From the NCBI GenBank assembly GCA_025363575.1, contig JANYDM010000134.1, positions 1 to 26,841 on the forward strand: a stretch of 26,841 nt of DNA, read 5' to 3'. The notes under the pieces were generated by a model, which made no database searches, had not been told where the DNA came from, and saw nothing but the letters and a program-made list of their open reading frames with translations. Both the position numbers and the translations under genes were made by a program. Source of the stretch: Betaproteobacteria bacterium. Lineage in GTDB: Bacteria > Pseudomonadota > Gammaproteobacteria > Burkholderiales > SG8-41. Below are positions 9,710-18,676 of the stretch, piece by piece (position 1 is the first letter of the stretch; every line of letters starts with the position of its first letter).

Positions 9710-10342
9710 GTGAGCAAAACCGGCGATGGAGAACGTCTCGCATCCGACGACGTATTGAATCGCGCGGACGCACTGTTCAAGCGGCATCGTGCGGTGACCA
9801 ACCCGGCGCCAGACCCGCACGCGGTGCCGGTCCTTACCGAAGCCCTGGCGGAGGACCTCGACACCGCGGAAATCCCGACGCTGACCGACATTGTCGCAGC
9901 GCCGGCGCCGGAAGTCATTGCGGCAACAGCCATGAAATCGAATGGCGACGAAGCAGCGCAGAGCGGGGAAATCATCTCACGCGTGCAGGCGCAGAACCTT
10001 GAACACGGGGTTTACCAGAAACTACGGCAGGGATTGGACGCGCAGATTGCCGAAGTCCTGCAACACCGCTTCATGCCGGACGTATCCGGCGCCCTCGACC
10101 AGGCCGTTCACAAAATCAGCGGCGAACTGAAGAACACTATCGACGCGATGGTGCGCGCATCGATCGAGGAAACACTGCAAAAGCAGCTAAGCCAATTGCG
10201 CTTGCCCGCAGTGCAGGCAGCCGCCGGCGAGCCGCCGCCTGCAGCCGCGCCTTCCGCAGCGCCGCCGGTGCCCGCAGCAGTTACCCAAGCACCCATCGCG
10301 TCCAGTAAAATGCGCGACTTTTCCGCGCCGGCCTCTACCTCC
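9710..10342 (+). other. N-terminal part of the valS frame, small holC-valS gene without its own stop
   Basis: About 211 codons. They begin with an acidic, Ala/Pro-rich stretch ([20 protein letters not shown]). A helical segment with coiled-coil character follows (about codons 90-165: [20 protein letters not shown], then [17 protein letters not shown]), and then a Pro/Ala-rich tail. Many Betaproteobacteria have a separate small, poorly conserved gene between holC and valS (some assigned to DUF2486); this stretch has its position and general make-up. The last 25-30 codons look like intergenic DNA read as protein, which suggests that a stop codon has been lost. Function unknown. Confidence 0.55.
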
Positions 10343-13117
10343 ATGGAACTTGCCAAAAGCTTTGAACCCCGCGCGATCGAGGACCGCTGGTATTCAACCT
10401 GGGAAAGCCGCGGCTACTTCGCGCAGTCCGGCGATACAGTGCGTCCGCCGTACTGCATCCAGTTGCCGCCGCCCAATGTTACCGGCACGCTGCACATGGG
10501 ACACGCGTTCCAGCAAACGCTGATGGACGCGCTGGTGCGCTATCACCGCATGCGCGGCTACAACACGAACTGGGTGGTCGGCACCGACCATGCGGGCATT
10601 GCGACCCAAATCGTGGTCGAGCGTCAACTGGAGGCCGACGGCAAGTCGCGCCACGATCTTGGCCGCGACGCTTTCATCAAGCGCGTGTGGGAATGGAAGC
10701 AGGAATCCGGCTCCACCATCACGCGCCAGATGCGACGCCTCGGCACCTCCGCGAACTGGACCTATGCCGATACCGAAGACAAGAACAGCGGCTACTTCAC
10801 GATGGACGAGAAGATGTCGCGCGCAGTCGTCGAGGTATTTGTGCGGCTGCACGAGGAAGGCCTCATCTACCGCGGTAAACGCCTCGTCAACTGGGACCCG
10901 GTGCTGGGCACCGCGGTGTCCGATCTGGAAGTCGACTCCGAAGAGGAAGACGGCAAGATCTGGGAAATCAAATACCCGCTGGCCGACGGCAGCGGCGCGC
11001 TGACCGTCGCAACGACGCGCCCGGAAACTCTGCTCGGTGATGTCGCTGTCGCCGTGAATCCCGACGATTGGCGCTATCAGCATCTGATCGGCAAGCAGGT
11101 ACAACTTCCGCTGACAGGCCGCACCATCCCCGTGATCGCCGACAATTACGTCGATCGCGAATTCGGCACCGGGTGCGTGAAGATCACGCCGGCGCACGAC
11201 TTCAACGACTATCAGGTCGCCCAGCGCCATCACCTGGAACCGATCAATATCCTGACGCTGAAGGCTGCGCTCAATGAGAATGCGCCCGCGCCCTATCGCG
11301 GGCTCGACCGTTTCGAGGCGCGCAAGCGCGTGCTGGCCGATCTCTCGGCGCACGACCTGCTGGTATCGGAAAAGCCGTACAAGCTCCGCGTGCCCCGCTC
11401 CGGTCGCACCGGCGTCATTGTCGAGCCAATGCTGACCGACCAGTGGTACGTGAAAATGGACGGGTTCGCGACCGCAGGCTTGGCTGCGGTCGCCGCCAGC
11501 GACGTCAAATTCTTCCCGGAGCACTGGGCGACGACCTACAACCAGTGGCTGGAAAATATCCAGGACTGGTGTATTTCGCGCCAGTTGTGGTGGGGCCATC
11601 AGATTCCGGCGTGGTATGACGATGCCGGCAACATCTACGTCGCGCGCAGCGCTGAGGACGCGCGCGCGCAGGCGGCCGCGAGAGGCTCTCACGGCGAGCT
11701 AAAGCGCGACGACGACGTCCTCGATACCTGGTTTTCGTCGGCACTCGTGCCGTTCACCTCGCTCGGCTGGCCGGAGAAAACACAAGACCTCGAGGTGTTC
11801 CTGCCCTCATCGGTGCTGGTGACCGGCTTCGACATCATTTTCTTCTGGGTCGCGCGCATGATCATGATGACCCTGCACTTCACCGGCAAAGTGCCGTTCC
11901 GCGACGTCTACATCCACGCTCTCGTCCGCGACGCCGAGGGACAAAAGATGTCGAAGTCGAAAGGCAACACGCTCGACCCGCTCGATCTCATCGACGGCAT
12001 CAAGCTCGACGATTTGCTGCTCAAATCGACCGTCGGATTGTTGCGCGCCGATCACAAGCAGAAGATCGAGAAGTATGTGCGCAAGAACTACCCTGACGGC
12101 ATACCGGCGTTTGGCGTCGATGCGCTGCGGTTTACGTTCGCTTCGCTCGCCACCTTCGCGCGCACGCTCAATTTCGATCTCGGCCGCTGCGACGGCTACC
12201 GCAATTTCTGCAACAAGCTGTGGAACGCCACGCGCTTCGTGCTGATGAATTGCGACGGCAAGGACGTCGGCCTGGATGAGTCGCTTCCGGTCGAGTATTC
12301 CGCGGCTGACCGCTGGATCGTCAGCCGCCTGCAGCGCACGGAAGCGGAAGTAGCCAGGGGCTTCAGTGAATATCGCTTCGATAATGCCGCGCGCGCGATT
12401 TACGAATTCGTGTGGGATGAGTACTGCGACTGGTACGTGGAATTCGCCAAGGCGCAGATCGCCGGCGGCAGCGAAGCCGCGCAACGCGCGACCCGCCGTA
12501 CGCTGGTACGCGTGCTCGAAGCAACGCTGCGGCTCGCGCACCCGATCATTCCGTTCATTACCGAAGAGCTCTGGCAGAAAGCCGCGCCGCTCGCGGGCAA
12601 AACGGGCGCCAGCATCATGCTGCAGCCGTATCCCGAAGCGGATGCGGGGCGCATCGATGAGAAGAGCGAGCGCCATATCGCGCTGCTGAAAGAGCTTACC
12701 AATGCCTGCCGCACGCTTCGCAGCGAAATGAATCTCGGCCCGCAGCAGAAAGTGCCGCTACTTGCGCAAGGCGACCACGCCACGCTCGTCGAATTCACCC
12801 CTTATTTGGCGCCGCTGGCACGCCTCTCCGAAATCGTCGTCGTCGACGAGTTGCCGCAGGCCGATGCGCCCGTTTCGATTGTCGGCGAGTACCGGCTGAT
12901 GCTCAAGATCGAAGTCGATCCGGCGGCCGAGCGCGTGCGACTCGGCAAGGAAATGGAGCGGCTCGCCGGCGAAATCAACAAGGTCCACGGCAAGCTCGCG
13001 AATTCGAATTTTACCGAGCGCGCTCCGGCGGCCGTCGTCGAGCAGGAACGCCAGCGCCTCGTCCAGTTCGAAACCACCATCGCCAAGCTGCGCGCCCAGC
13101 TCGAACGCCTGGGTTAA
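9710..13117 (+). CDS. valS: Valine--tRNA ligase with in-frame N-terminal extension
   Basis: Class Ia aminoacyl-tRNA synthetase that charges tRNA-Val. The core from ATG 10343 is 924 residues, close to the normal length. In core numbering, HMGH (HIGH motif) is at 51-54, the editing domain lies between the catalytic halves, KMSKS is at 535-539, the anticodon-binding domain follows, and a C-terminal coiled-coil arm (about 860-924) ends the protein. The same frame is open without a stop from GTG 9710 (or TTG 9707), adding about 211 residues unlike any synthetase domain. No ribosome site precedes the 10343 ATG, but a -10-like TAAAAT does. Whether the cell makes a 1135-residue fusion or starts at 10343 cannot be decided here; ValS function is certain either way. 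Confidence 0.95.
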   Translation: MSKTGDGERLASDDVLNRADALFKRHRAVTNPAPDPHAVPVLTEALAEDLDTAEIPTLTDIVAAPAPEVIAATAMKSNGDEAAQSGEIISRVQAQNLEHGVYQKLRQGLDAQIAEVLQHRFMPDVSGALDQAVHKISGELKNTIDAMVRASIEETLQKQLSQLRLPAVQAAAGEPPPAAAPSAAPPVPAAVTQAPIASSKMRDFSAPASTSMELAKSFEPRAIEDRWYSTWESRGYFAQSGDTVRPPYCIQLPPPNVTGTLHMGHAFQQTLMDALVRYHRMRGYNTNWVVGTDHAGIATQIVVERQLEADGKSRHDLGRDAFIKRVWEWKQESGSTITRQMRRLGTSANWTYADTEDKNSGYFTMDEKMSRAVVEVFVRLHEEGLIYRGKRLVNWDPVLGTAVSDLEVDSEEEDGKIWEIKYPLADGSGALTVATTRPETLLGDVAVAVNPDDWRYQHLIGKQVQLPLTGRTIPVIADNYVDREFGTGCVKITPAHDFNDYQVAQRHHLEPINILTLKAALNENAPAPYRGLDRFEARKRVLADLSAHDLLVSEKPYKLRVPRSGRTGVIVEPMLTDQWYVKMDGFATAGLAAVAASDVKFFPEHWATTYNQWLENIQDWCISRQLWWGHQIPAWYDDAGNIYVARSAEDARAQAAARGSHGELKRDDDVLDTWFSSALVPFTSLGWPEKTQDLEVFLPSSVLVTGFDIIFFWVARMIMMTLHFTGKVPFRDVYIHALVRDAEGQKMSKSKGNTLDPLDLIDGIKLDDLLLKSTVGLLRADHKQKIEKYVRKNYPDGIPAFGVDALRFTFASLATFARTLNFDLGRCDGYRNFCNKLWNATRFVLMNCDGKDVGLDESLPVEYSAADRWIVSRLQRTEAEVARGFSEYRFDNAARAIYEFVWDEYCDWYVEFAKAQIAGGSEAAQRATRRTLVRVLEATLRLAHPIIPFITEELWQKAAPLAGKTGASIMLQPYPEADAGRIDEKSERHIALLKELTNACRTLRSEMNLGPQQKVPLLAQGDHATLVEFTPYLAPLARLSEIVVVDELPQADAPVSIVGEYRLMLKIEVDPAAERVRLGKEMERLAGEINKVHGKLANSNFTERAPAAVVEQERQRLVQFETTIAKLRAQLERLG
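10281..10311 (+). promoter_or_regulatory. Weak candidate valS promoter inside the extended frame
   Basis: TTACCC (10281-10286) and TAAAAT (10306-10311), with a 19-base spacer, longer than ideal. It lies 31 bases before the ATG at 10343. If used, it would give a transcript carrying only the normal ValS core. Confidence 0.25.
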
Positions 13118-13130
13118 GCGGCGCGGCGAC

Positions 13131-14378
13131 GTGATCCACGCGCTGCGCGCCTTTCGCTACCGCAATTTCCGGCTGTATTTCTGCGGCCAGTCGCTCTCGC
13201 TGCTCGGTACATGGATCCAGCAGGTCGCCATGAGCTGGCTGGTTTACCGCATGACCGGCTCGGCCTTTCTGCTTGGCGTGACCGCCTTCGCCGGCCAGAT
13301 ACCCATCCTGCTGTTCGCGCCGCTGGGCGGCCTGTGGGCCGACCGCTTCGACCGCCGCAAACTTCTGATCGCGACGCAGGCGCTGGCACTGGTGCAGGCC
13401 ATGGCGCTCGCACTGCTTGCGTATTCAGGGCTGATCGAGGTCTGGCACATACTCGTAATGGCCGTATTGCTCGGCGTCGTGATGGCGACCGACACGCCGG
13501 TGCGCCAGTCATTCGTCTCCGAACTGGTGCCCGCGAAAAGCGATTTGCCCGGCGCGATCGCAATGAATGGTTTCGTGCAGAATGCGGGGCGCATGATAGG
13601 TCCGACGCTGGCGGGCCTGCTCATCGCGGTATCGAGCGAGGCATTTTGCTTTCTCGCCAATGGACTCAGCAAAATCGCGGTCATCGTGATCGTCGCGCTG
13701 ATGCAAATCGACGTGCGCACCACCAAGGCTGCGAGCACGCCGATGCTGCGCGGACTCAAGGAGGGGGCAACCTATGCAGCCGGGCTGCTGCCGGTCCGGC
13801 TGCTGCTGCCGATGGTCGCGCTGATCAGCTTCATGGCGAGCCCCTACCAAGCCTTGATGCCGATTTTCGCTGCGGAAATTTTTAAGGGCGACGCCCGCAT
13901 GTTGGGTTTTCTGATCGGCGCCGCGGGTCTCGGCGGCTCAAGCGGACTCGTGTACCTTGCTGCGCGCAAGGACGTGCGCGGGCTGGCGAGTCATATCGTG
14001 TTCGGCGCGCTGCTGGCGGGTACAAGCTTGATGGTGTTCGGCGCGTCGACGATCTTGTGGCTGTCACTCACGGCGATTCTGTTAACCGGCTTTGGCATCA
14101 TTCTCGTCGCGATGGGCACGAGCATGATTTTGCAGACCATCGTCGCCGACGAAAAACGCGGTCGCGTCATGAGCTTTTTTACCGTGGCGTTTCTCGGCAT
14201 GAGCCCGCTCGGCAGCTTCGTCGCCGGCGCGCTCGCGCACAAGATAGGCGCCGGCCTCACGCTGTTTGCAGGCGGCGCCTGTTGCACAATCGGCGCTGCC
14301 CTCCTGTGGCGCCAGTTGCCGCGCCTGCGGGCAGACATACGCGAAATTTACCTGCGGATCGGCATCATCAAGGTCTAG
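13131..14378 (+). CDS. MFS transporter, EntS/MFS_3-like exporter
   Basis: 415 residues with about 12 hydrophobic segments, an inner-membrane protein of the major facilitator superfamily. Motif A is seen between helices 2 and 3 (GGLWADRFDRRKLL, residues 67-80), and the N-terminus MIHALRAFRYRNFRLYFCGQ is typical of the MFS_3/EntS group. The middle loop near residue 205 separates the two six-helix halves. Start GTG at 13131, 13 bases after the valS stop. Substrate unknown; the group includes siderophore and drug exporters, and nothing nearby narrows it. Confidence 0.88.
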   Translation: MIHALRAFRYRNFRLYFCGQSLSLLGTWIQQVAMSWLVYRMTGSAFLLGVTAFAGQIPILLFAPLGGLWADRFDRRKLLIATQALALVQAMALALLAYSGLIEVWHILVMAVLLGVVMATDTPVRQSFVSELVPAKSDLPGAIAMNGFVQNAGRMIGPTLAGLLIAVSSEAFCFLANGLSKIAVIVIVALMQIDVRTTKAASTPMLRGLKEGATYAAGLLPVRLLLPMVALISFMASPYQALMPIFAAEIFKGDARMLGFLIGAAGLGGSSGLVYLAARKDVRGLASHIVFGALLAGTSLMVFGASTILWLSLTAILLTGFGIILVAMGTSMILQTIVADEKRGRVMSFFTVAFLGMSPLGSFVAGALAHKIGAGLTLFAGGACCTIGAALLWRQLPRLRADIREIYLRIGIIKV

Positions 14379-14472
14379 ACCCAACCCGCCATCGCACGGT
14401 GTCGCGCGGGCGTCATGAGTCGATTGCGAACGCGTAATGTGGCTTACACTGTGCCAACACAGGCGGGACTGT

Positions 14473-15078
14473 ATGAACATGGACATCGTTGCGCCGATCA
14501 CGATGGCGGCCGGCCTCGGCTGGGCCAGCGGGCTTCGACTCTACGCCGTGGTGTTTTTTCTCGGCATGCTGGGCTATTTCGGCCTGGTCGCTCTGCCACC
14601 GGATCTTGAAGTCCTCAGCCATCCCGCGGTCATGCTCGCGGCCGGCGCATTGTTTGCCGTCGAATTCGGCGCCGACAAGATTCCGGGCTTCGACAGCGTG
14701 TGGGACACCTTTCAGACTTTCGTGCGCATACCCGGCGGCGCCCTGCTCGCTGCCGCCGCCGTGGCGGACCAAAGTGCCGCGTTAGCGCTCGCCGCAGCAA
14801 TGCTCGGCGGGACATTTGCCGCAGGCGCGCATTTCACCAAGGCCGGGAGCCGCGTGCTGATCAATACCTCGCCCGAGCCGTTCAGCAACTGGGCGGCATC
14901 GCTGACTGAGGATGCAATGGTCGCCGGCATGGTGTGGTTCACATTCAAGCATCCGCTTGCCGCGCTTGCCCTGCTTTTGCTGATGGCCGTCCTGATGATC
15001 TGGCTGCTGCCGAAACTATGGCGCGGCGTGCGTCGCGTTCTTGCCTTGGCGCGGCAGGCGCTGGGTTTCAACGGTTGA
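14473..15078 (+). CDS. DUF4126 family membrane protein
   Basis: 201 residues, several hydrophobic helices, matching the DUF4126 pattern: ITMAAGLGWASGLRLYAVVF at the N-terminus, FGADKIPGFDSVWDTFQTFV in the middle, and INTSPEPFSNWAASLTED later. The frame is open to 14437, but ATG at 14473 has AGGCGGG directly upstream; ATG at 14479 is a second possibility. A -10-like TACACT at 14445-14450 could supply a promoter, without a convincing -35. It ends 60 bases before the convergent lipoate-ligase-like gene. Function unknown. Confidence 0.85.
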   Translation: MNMDIVAPITMAAGLGWASGLRLYAVVFFLGMLGYFGLVALPPDLEVLSHPAVMLAAGALFAVEFGADKIPGFDSVWDTFQTFVRIPGGALLAAAAVADQSAALALAAAMLGGTFAAGAHFTKAGSRVLINTSPEPFSNWAASLTEDAMVAGMVWFTFKHPLAALALLLLMAVLMIWLLPKLWRGVRRVLALARQALGFNG

Positions 15079-15138
15079 CTCGGTTCGAATTGCTGCCCCG
15101 CCTGCATCCGCCCGCCGTTCAACAGCCGCCGCGGACCG

Positions 15139-16215
15139 TCAGGTCTTGAGCGTGACGAGCGGGAGATTCAGCGCGCGCCGCATTACCGCGACAAAATCCG
15201 CAGGCGCCAAACCGCGCAGGACGGCGCCGCGCGCGCTGAAAAATCCAAGCACGTTGCGCTCGAGCCGGTCGGCTGACGTATCGCTGAGCGCGGCCTCGAG
15301 ATCCGGCAAGGTGCGCCGCGATTCGATCGCCGCGCCGGTCGCAAACCAGACCTGCTTGACGCGCCGCGCGACTGCATCGTACAGGACTTCCGCCGTCAGC
15401 ACGCCGTGCGCGAGTTTGTGCTCCGCAGCGCAGACGGCGGGCGCTCCCGCCGCTTGACTGGTGAAACTCATCCAGTCCGGCGTATCGATTTCCGCCAGCG
15501 CGCGCTGATAGCGCGCGTGCTCCGTGAGCGAAAGCTCGCCGTCATGGAATTCGACCGCCAACTCGCTTTCGAAAGCTTCGATGAGATTGCGTCTGACGAT
15601 GGCGGTATCGCAACGATCGCCGAGCAGAGTCGTCAGGCCGGTCAGGCGTTCGCGAGTTGCGGCCATCGCGCGCTCGAATTGCGTTCCCGCAGGGCTGCGG
15701 GTGGTCCGCACCAGGGCCTCCAGATCGCGCTCGAAGTACACTATCCCCTGATAGAGCACGGCGTCACCGTCGAACGTCCCGCCGCCGGTGCCGATCTGGC
15801 GTCCGTCGACTTCGATATCGTCGCGCGCGCGAAACCGCGCATCCATACCGAACGCAGCGACCGCAACGGCAGCCGCATGGCCGATGCGCCGCGCGATGGC
15901 TTGCATATCGGCGGTGCCGACTTCACGCCGGTGCAGGTAAAGCGCCCAGGCTAACTGGTCGCCGTCACAATAAATAGTCTGCCCGCCACTGATACGGCGC
16001 TGCACGACTACGCCGCGGGACGTGCAAAAGTCGAGGTGGCATTCATGGGCGGAACTCTGCTGGCTTCCCAGCAGAACGCTGGGAGCATAACGGTAAAAAC
16101 GCAGCGTGCCGGCGATTTCATCGGCGTGACGGGCTTCCAGCAGCGCGCGGTCGAGCGCGATATTTTGCGCCGCCGGACGCAGCCCGGTATCGAGCACACG
16201 CCACATTTCACCCAT
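15139..16215 (-). CDS. Lipoate--protein ligase-like protein lacking the catalytic lysine
   Basis: 358 residues. The N-terminal about 230 residues have the biotin/lipoate ligase (LplA/LipB) fold pattern: WRVLDTGLRPAAQNIALDRA, LLGSQQSSAHECHLDF, then RRISGGQTIY at 73-82 in place of the usual RRxSGGG. At the lipoyl-AMP site, where LplA has an R-K-V-S-G type motif with the catalytic Lys, this protein reads DGRQIGTGGG, with Gln140 in the lysine position. The C-terminal part (about 245-350) resembles the lipoate-ligase accessory domain (AEHKLAHGVLTAEVLYDAVA). ATG at 16215; ATG at 16206 is possible. Third gene after tusA and the thioredoxin gene, with gaps of about 35 bases. Acyl or lipoyl transfer, another substrate, or a binding-only role are all open. 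Confidence 0.8.
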   Translation of the reverse strand: MGEMWRVLDTGLRPAAQNIALDRALLEARHADEIAGTLRFYRYAPSVLLGSQQSSAHECHLDFCTSRGVVVQRRISGGQTIYCDGDQLAWALYLHRREVGTADMQAIARRIGHAAAVAVAAFGMDARFRARDDIEVDGRQIGTGGGTFDGDAVLYQGIVYFERDLEALVRTTRSPAGTQFERAMAATRERLTGLTTLLGDRCDTAIVRRNLIEAFESELAVEFHDGELSLTEHARYQRALAEIDTPDWMSFTSQAAGAPAVCAAEHKLAHGVLTAEVLYDAVARRVKQVWFATGAAIESRRTLPDLEAALSDTSADRLERNVLGFFSARGAVLRGLAPADFVAVMRRALNLPLVTLKT

Positions 16216-16250
16216 AGGTTATCCGTTGCGCGCTGACCGCAATCAGCAGG

Positions 16251-16784
16251 CTACTCCGGCGCCTTGGCCTCGTGCAGACCGCGTTGCGCCAGGAAATTTT
16301 CGAACGACACGCGTTGATATGCAGCGCTCGACACGTATTGGTCGAATTGTATGAACGCTTCGACCGGCGTGCGTGAACCGCGGCGCATGAGAATTTCCTT
16401 GCCCTCGGCGCTGACGAACATCCAGGCCGGCACCGGCGACGATCGCAAGCGCTTGATGGCATCGGCACGCGCCACCTTCTCGCCGCCGGGCAGCGTCATG
16501 ATGTCGGCAGGATTGCCGCGGATGTCGAAATAGGCGAGCACGTAGTGCTCCGAATAGAGCTTGCGCAATGAATCGGCCGAAAATGTGCTCTTGTTGGCAA
16601 TCTCGCAATACGGGCATGTCGGGAAGCCGAAATAGACGAACATCGGCTTGTGCAGCCGTTGCCCCACGCGCACCGCCTCGTTGTACTCGATAAACGGCCA
16701 GCCGTCGGGCGTCTTAGCGAGCGCCAGCAGGGGCGCCGACAGCAATGCCAGCGCAAGAATCAGAAAACCAATTGCCTTTTGCAT
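16251..16784 (-). CDS. Secreted thioredoxin-like protein (CPYC), SoxW-like
   Basis: 177 residues. Signal sequence MQKAIGFLILALALLSAPLL (cleavage after about residue 22), then a thioredoxin fold with the redox motif CPYC at 57-60 (FVYFGFPTCPYCEIANKS) and the cis-proline loop SPVPAWMFV. It should act in the periplasm as a thiol-disulfide protein. In sulfur oxidisers such proteins (SoxW and relatives) reduce or repair Sox thiols; with tusA on one side and a sox cluster 5.5 kb away this is plausible but not proven. The frame is open to a GTG at 16817; I chose ATG 16784 because it puts the signal sequence at the N-terminus. Confidence 0.85.
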   Translation of the reverse strand: MQKAIGFLILALALLSAPLLALAKTPDGWPFIEYNEAVRVGQRLHKPMFVYFGFPTCPYCEIANKSTFSADSLRKLYSEHYVLAYFDIRGNPADIMTLPGGEKVARADAIKRLRSSPVPAWMFVSAEGKEILMRRGSRTPVEAFIQFDQYVSSAAYQRVSFENFLAQRGLHEAKAPE

Positions 16785-16819
16785 AGAGCAGCCCGCGCCG
16801 GCCGATCGCGCCTGCACGG

Positions 16820-17047
16820 CTATTTCTTCTTCATAAAAAACACGAATTCGTTGCTGGCGGTCTCGGACGATAGCAGTTCGTTGCCCGTCTGCCGGGAAAA
16901 TGCCTGAAAGTCCTTGACCGAGCCGGGGTCGGTCGCCACTACGCGCAGCACCTGGCCTGACATCATGTCATTCAGCGATTTCTTCGTGCGCAATATCGGC
17001 AGCGGACAATTCAATCCGCGTGCGTCGAGTTCCTTGTCGAAATCCAT
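16820..17047 (-). CDS. tusA: TusA-family sulfurtransferase
   Basis: 75 residues, the full TusA length. The sulfur-carrying cysteine is Cys14 in the CPxP motif LNCPLPIL, followed by the family pattern LNDMMSGQVLRVVATDPGSV and the aromatic/lysine C-terminus FVFFMKKK. TusA carries sulfane sulfur as a persulfide in the cytoplasm, for tRNA thiolation or Moco synthesis or, in sulfur oxidisers, toward Dsr or Hdr-like systems. ATG at 17047 has GGGAG upstream; a TTG at 17059 is less likely. First gene of a three-gene operon, with its own promoter at 17083-17111. The separate paralogue expected for tRNA work is not visible here. Confidence 0.93.
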   Translation of the reverse strand: MDFDKELDARGLNCPLPILRTKKSLNDMMSGQVLRVVATDPGSVKDFQAFSRQTGNELLSSETASNEFVFFMKKK

Positions 17048-17082
17048 CCTCACTCCCAAACCAGCATGGTTCTAAGCAAAGT

Positions 17083-17111
17083 AATATACGGTGCCCGTGC
17101 GCTTCGTGCAA
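17083..17111 (-). promoter_or_regulatory. Predicted promoter of the tusA operon
   Basis: Minus strand: -35 TTGCAC (17106-17111, 3 of 6), spacer 17, -10 TATATT (17083-17088, 5 of 6). Start of transcription near 17076, giving a leader of about 30 bases before the tusA ATG. Confidence 0.45.
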
Positions 17112-17169
17112 GGCGGCGAACATGATTGGAAGGCGGGCGAACAGGCGGCGGGGACCGCCTCGCGAACAG

Positions 17170-18471
17170 CTAAAAAACGCTGATGTTCTTGTCGGCGAGC
17201 AGCTGCGACAACCGCGTGTTCGCCATCGACAGACGGTCGACAAGGATCTCGAGAAACGCACCGTTGAAGTTGTGCCGGCACAGCTCCGACGATTGCGCGA
17301 GCGCCTCGGACTTGATCTCGATTACCGTAATATCCGTCGCCGAAGTCACGCTGGCGGTGCGTTGGAACTGCTTCTTGCCGAGGTACGCCATTTCCCCGAA
17401 GCAGTCTCCGGCGCGCAAAACATTCAGAAGCTTGCCCTGCTTGCTGATCTTGACTTCGCCGACTGCGATTATGAAAAACGATTTGCCGACGTCGCCTTCC
17501 TTGATCAGTACCTGGCCCGGCGTATATTTGCTCCAGGTCGTCACGCGCAGCACTTCCCAGAGCTCGACGTCGGCGAAATTCTTGAAAAAGATCAGTTTGC
17601 GCAGCGCGTTGAACTTCTCGCTGTCCGGTATGCTTTTCTCGGGTTTTTGCAGGTTGCCGAATACCGCGACGAGTTCGTGGGATATCTCCTCCCAGCTTTG
17701 ATAGCGGTCGGCACTGTTTTTTTGCAGCGCGCGCTTGACAATGGCGTCCAGCTGCGGCGGCACTTCTGAGCGCAAGGCGCTCGGTGGCGGCGCCTCGGCG
17801 TTGATTATCTGGTAGATCATGCTGTAGTTGTTGTTGGCCTGGAACGGCAACTTGCCGGTCAGCAGCTGGAACAGCACGACACCGAGCGAAAAAATATCCG
17901 TCTGATGGTTAAGCTGGAGCTCCTTGACCTGCTCGGGCGACATATAGGCCGGCGAGCCGATGCCCGTAATCTGCGTGGTTTCAGTCGCAGTCGTCTGCGC
18001 CGCGCCGAAGTCGGTAATCTTGATATCGTTCTCGCCGGACAACATGATATTGGCGGGCTTGATATCGCGATGAATCACGCCGTGTTTGGCCGCGTAATCC
18101 AGCGCCTTCGTGCACTTAAACACGATCTCGATCACTTTGTTGATCGGCAGCAGGTTATCCGGCCGCGAATACGGCTCGAGCGTCGTGCCGTCCACGTATT
18201 CCATGACGATATAACTCGCCTCTTCGTCCGCGACGGCGTCGTAGATGCTCACGATATGCGGATGCGACAGCTTGCCGGCCAGCGAAGCTTCGGTCACGAA
18301 CAGCTTGCGATAGCGGCGGCCGTGCTCCTTGTCGCCCAGGGCTTCCTGGAAGACGACCTTCATCGCGACATGACGGTTGACGAAGGGATCCAACGCTTCG
18401 TACACGACGCTGGTAGCGCCTTTGCCGAGCTCCCGGATAATCTCGTATTTGCCGATCTTCTTGATTGTCAT
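17170..18471 (-). CDS. Ser/Thr protein kinase with C-terminal cyclic-nucleotide-binding domain
   Basis: 433 residues, no membrane segment seen, so probably a soluble cytoplasmic kinase. The kinase domain covers residues 8-270: glycine loop ELGKGATSVVYE, ATP-binding Lys38 in AMKVV, catalytic HRDIKPAN at 134-141, metal-binding DFG at 154-156, and the activation segment with GSPAYMSPEQ, so all key residues are present. The C-terminal domain (about 295-415) is a cNMP-binding fold: YTPGQVLIKEGDVGKSFFII, then the phosphate-cassette pattern FGEMAYL with Arg371 in RTASV. A nucleotide-controlled kinase is the natural reading; ligand and targets are unknown. It stands alone between bepA and the tusA operon. 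Confidence 0.92.
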   Translation of the reverse strand: MTIKKIGKYEIIRELGKGATSVVYEALDPFVNRHVAMKVVFQEALGDKEHGRRYRKLFVTEASLAGKLSHPHIVSIYDAVADEEASYIVMEYVDGTTLEPYSRPDNLLPINKVIEIVFKCTKALDYAAKHGVIHRDIKPANIMLSGENDIKITDFGAAQTTATETTQITGIGSPAYMSPEQVKELQLNHQTDIFSLGVVLFQLLTGKLPFQANNNYSMIYQIINAEAPPPSALRSEVPPQLDAIVKRALQKNSADRYQSWEEISHELVAVFGNLQKPEKSIPDSEKFNALRKLIFFKNFADVELWEVLRVTTWSKYTPGQVLIKEGDVGKSFFIIAVGEVKISKQGKLLNVLRAGDCFGEMAYLGKKQFQRTASVTSATDITVIEIKSEALAQSSELCRHNFNGAFLEILVDRLSMANTRLSQLLADKNISVF

Positions 18472-18521
18472 CTTATTATTCCGACAGTTGCCGGCGGCCC
18501 CTCGCCTGATGGCCGATTCAC

Positions 18522-18560
18522 ACGCAAATACAATACCATAAAGCTCGATATTTGCGTCAA
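18522..18560 (-). promoter_or_regulatory. Candidate kinase promoter inside an inverted repeat
   Basis: Minus strand: -35 TTGACG (18555-18560, 5 of 6) and -10 TATTGT (18530-18535, 4 of 6), with a rather long 19-base spacer. A perfect 9-base inverted repeat, ACGCAAATA (18522-18530) and TATTTGCGT (18549-18557), overlaps both boxes, 27 bases centre to centre. The leader would be about 50 bases. The repeat could be a pair of half-sites for a regulator. Confidence 0.4.
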
Positions 18561-18676
18561 ATGTAACGTTTTTGGATGCGCCGGCCCCTGAATTTTCGAT
18601 GCCGCGTCGGAGTAACCCGATACTTGCGGAGCCTTGAGCCGGTCCTCATTGCAAAGGGCCAACGCAATCACTGGCG

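Noticed and set aside
10394..11692. 432-codon open frame on the minus strand
   Set aside because: Antisense to the conserved core of valS; composition of a shadow frame and no domain.
17143..17160. Rho-independent terminator after the kinase gene
   Set aside because: A GC-rich 6-base stem is there (AGGCGG/CCGCCT), but no U-tract follows on the minus strand.
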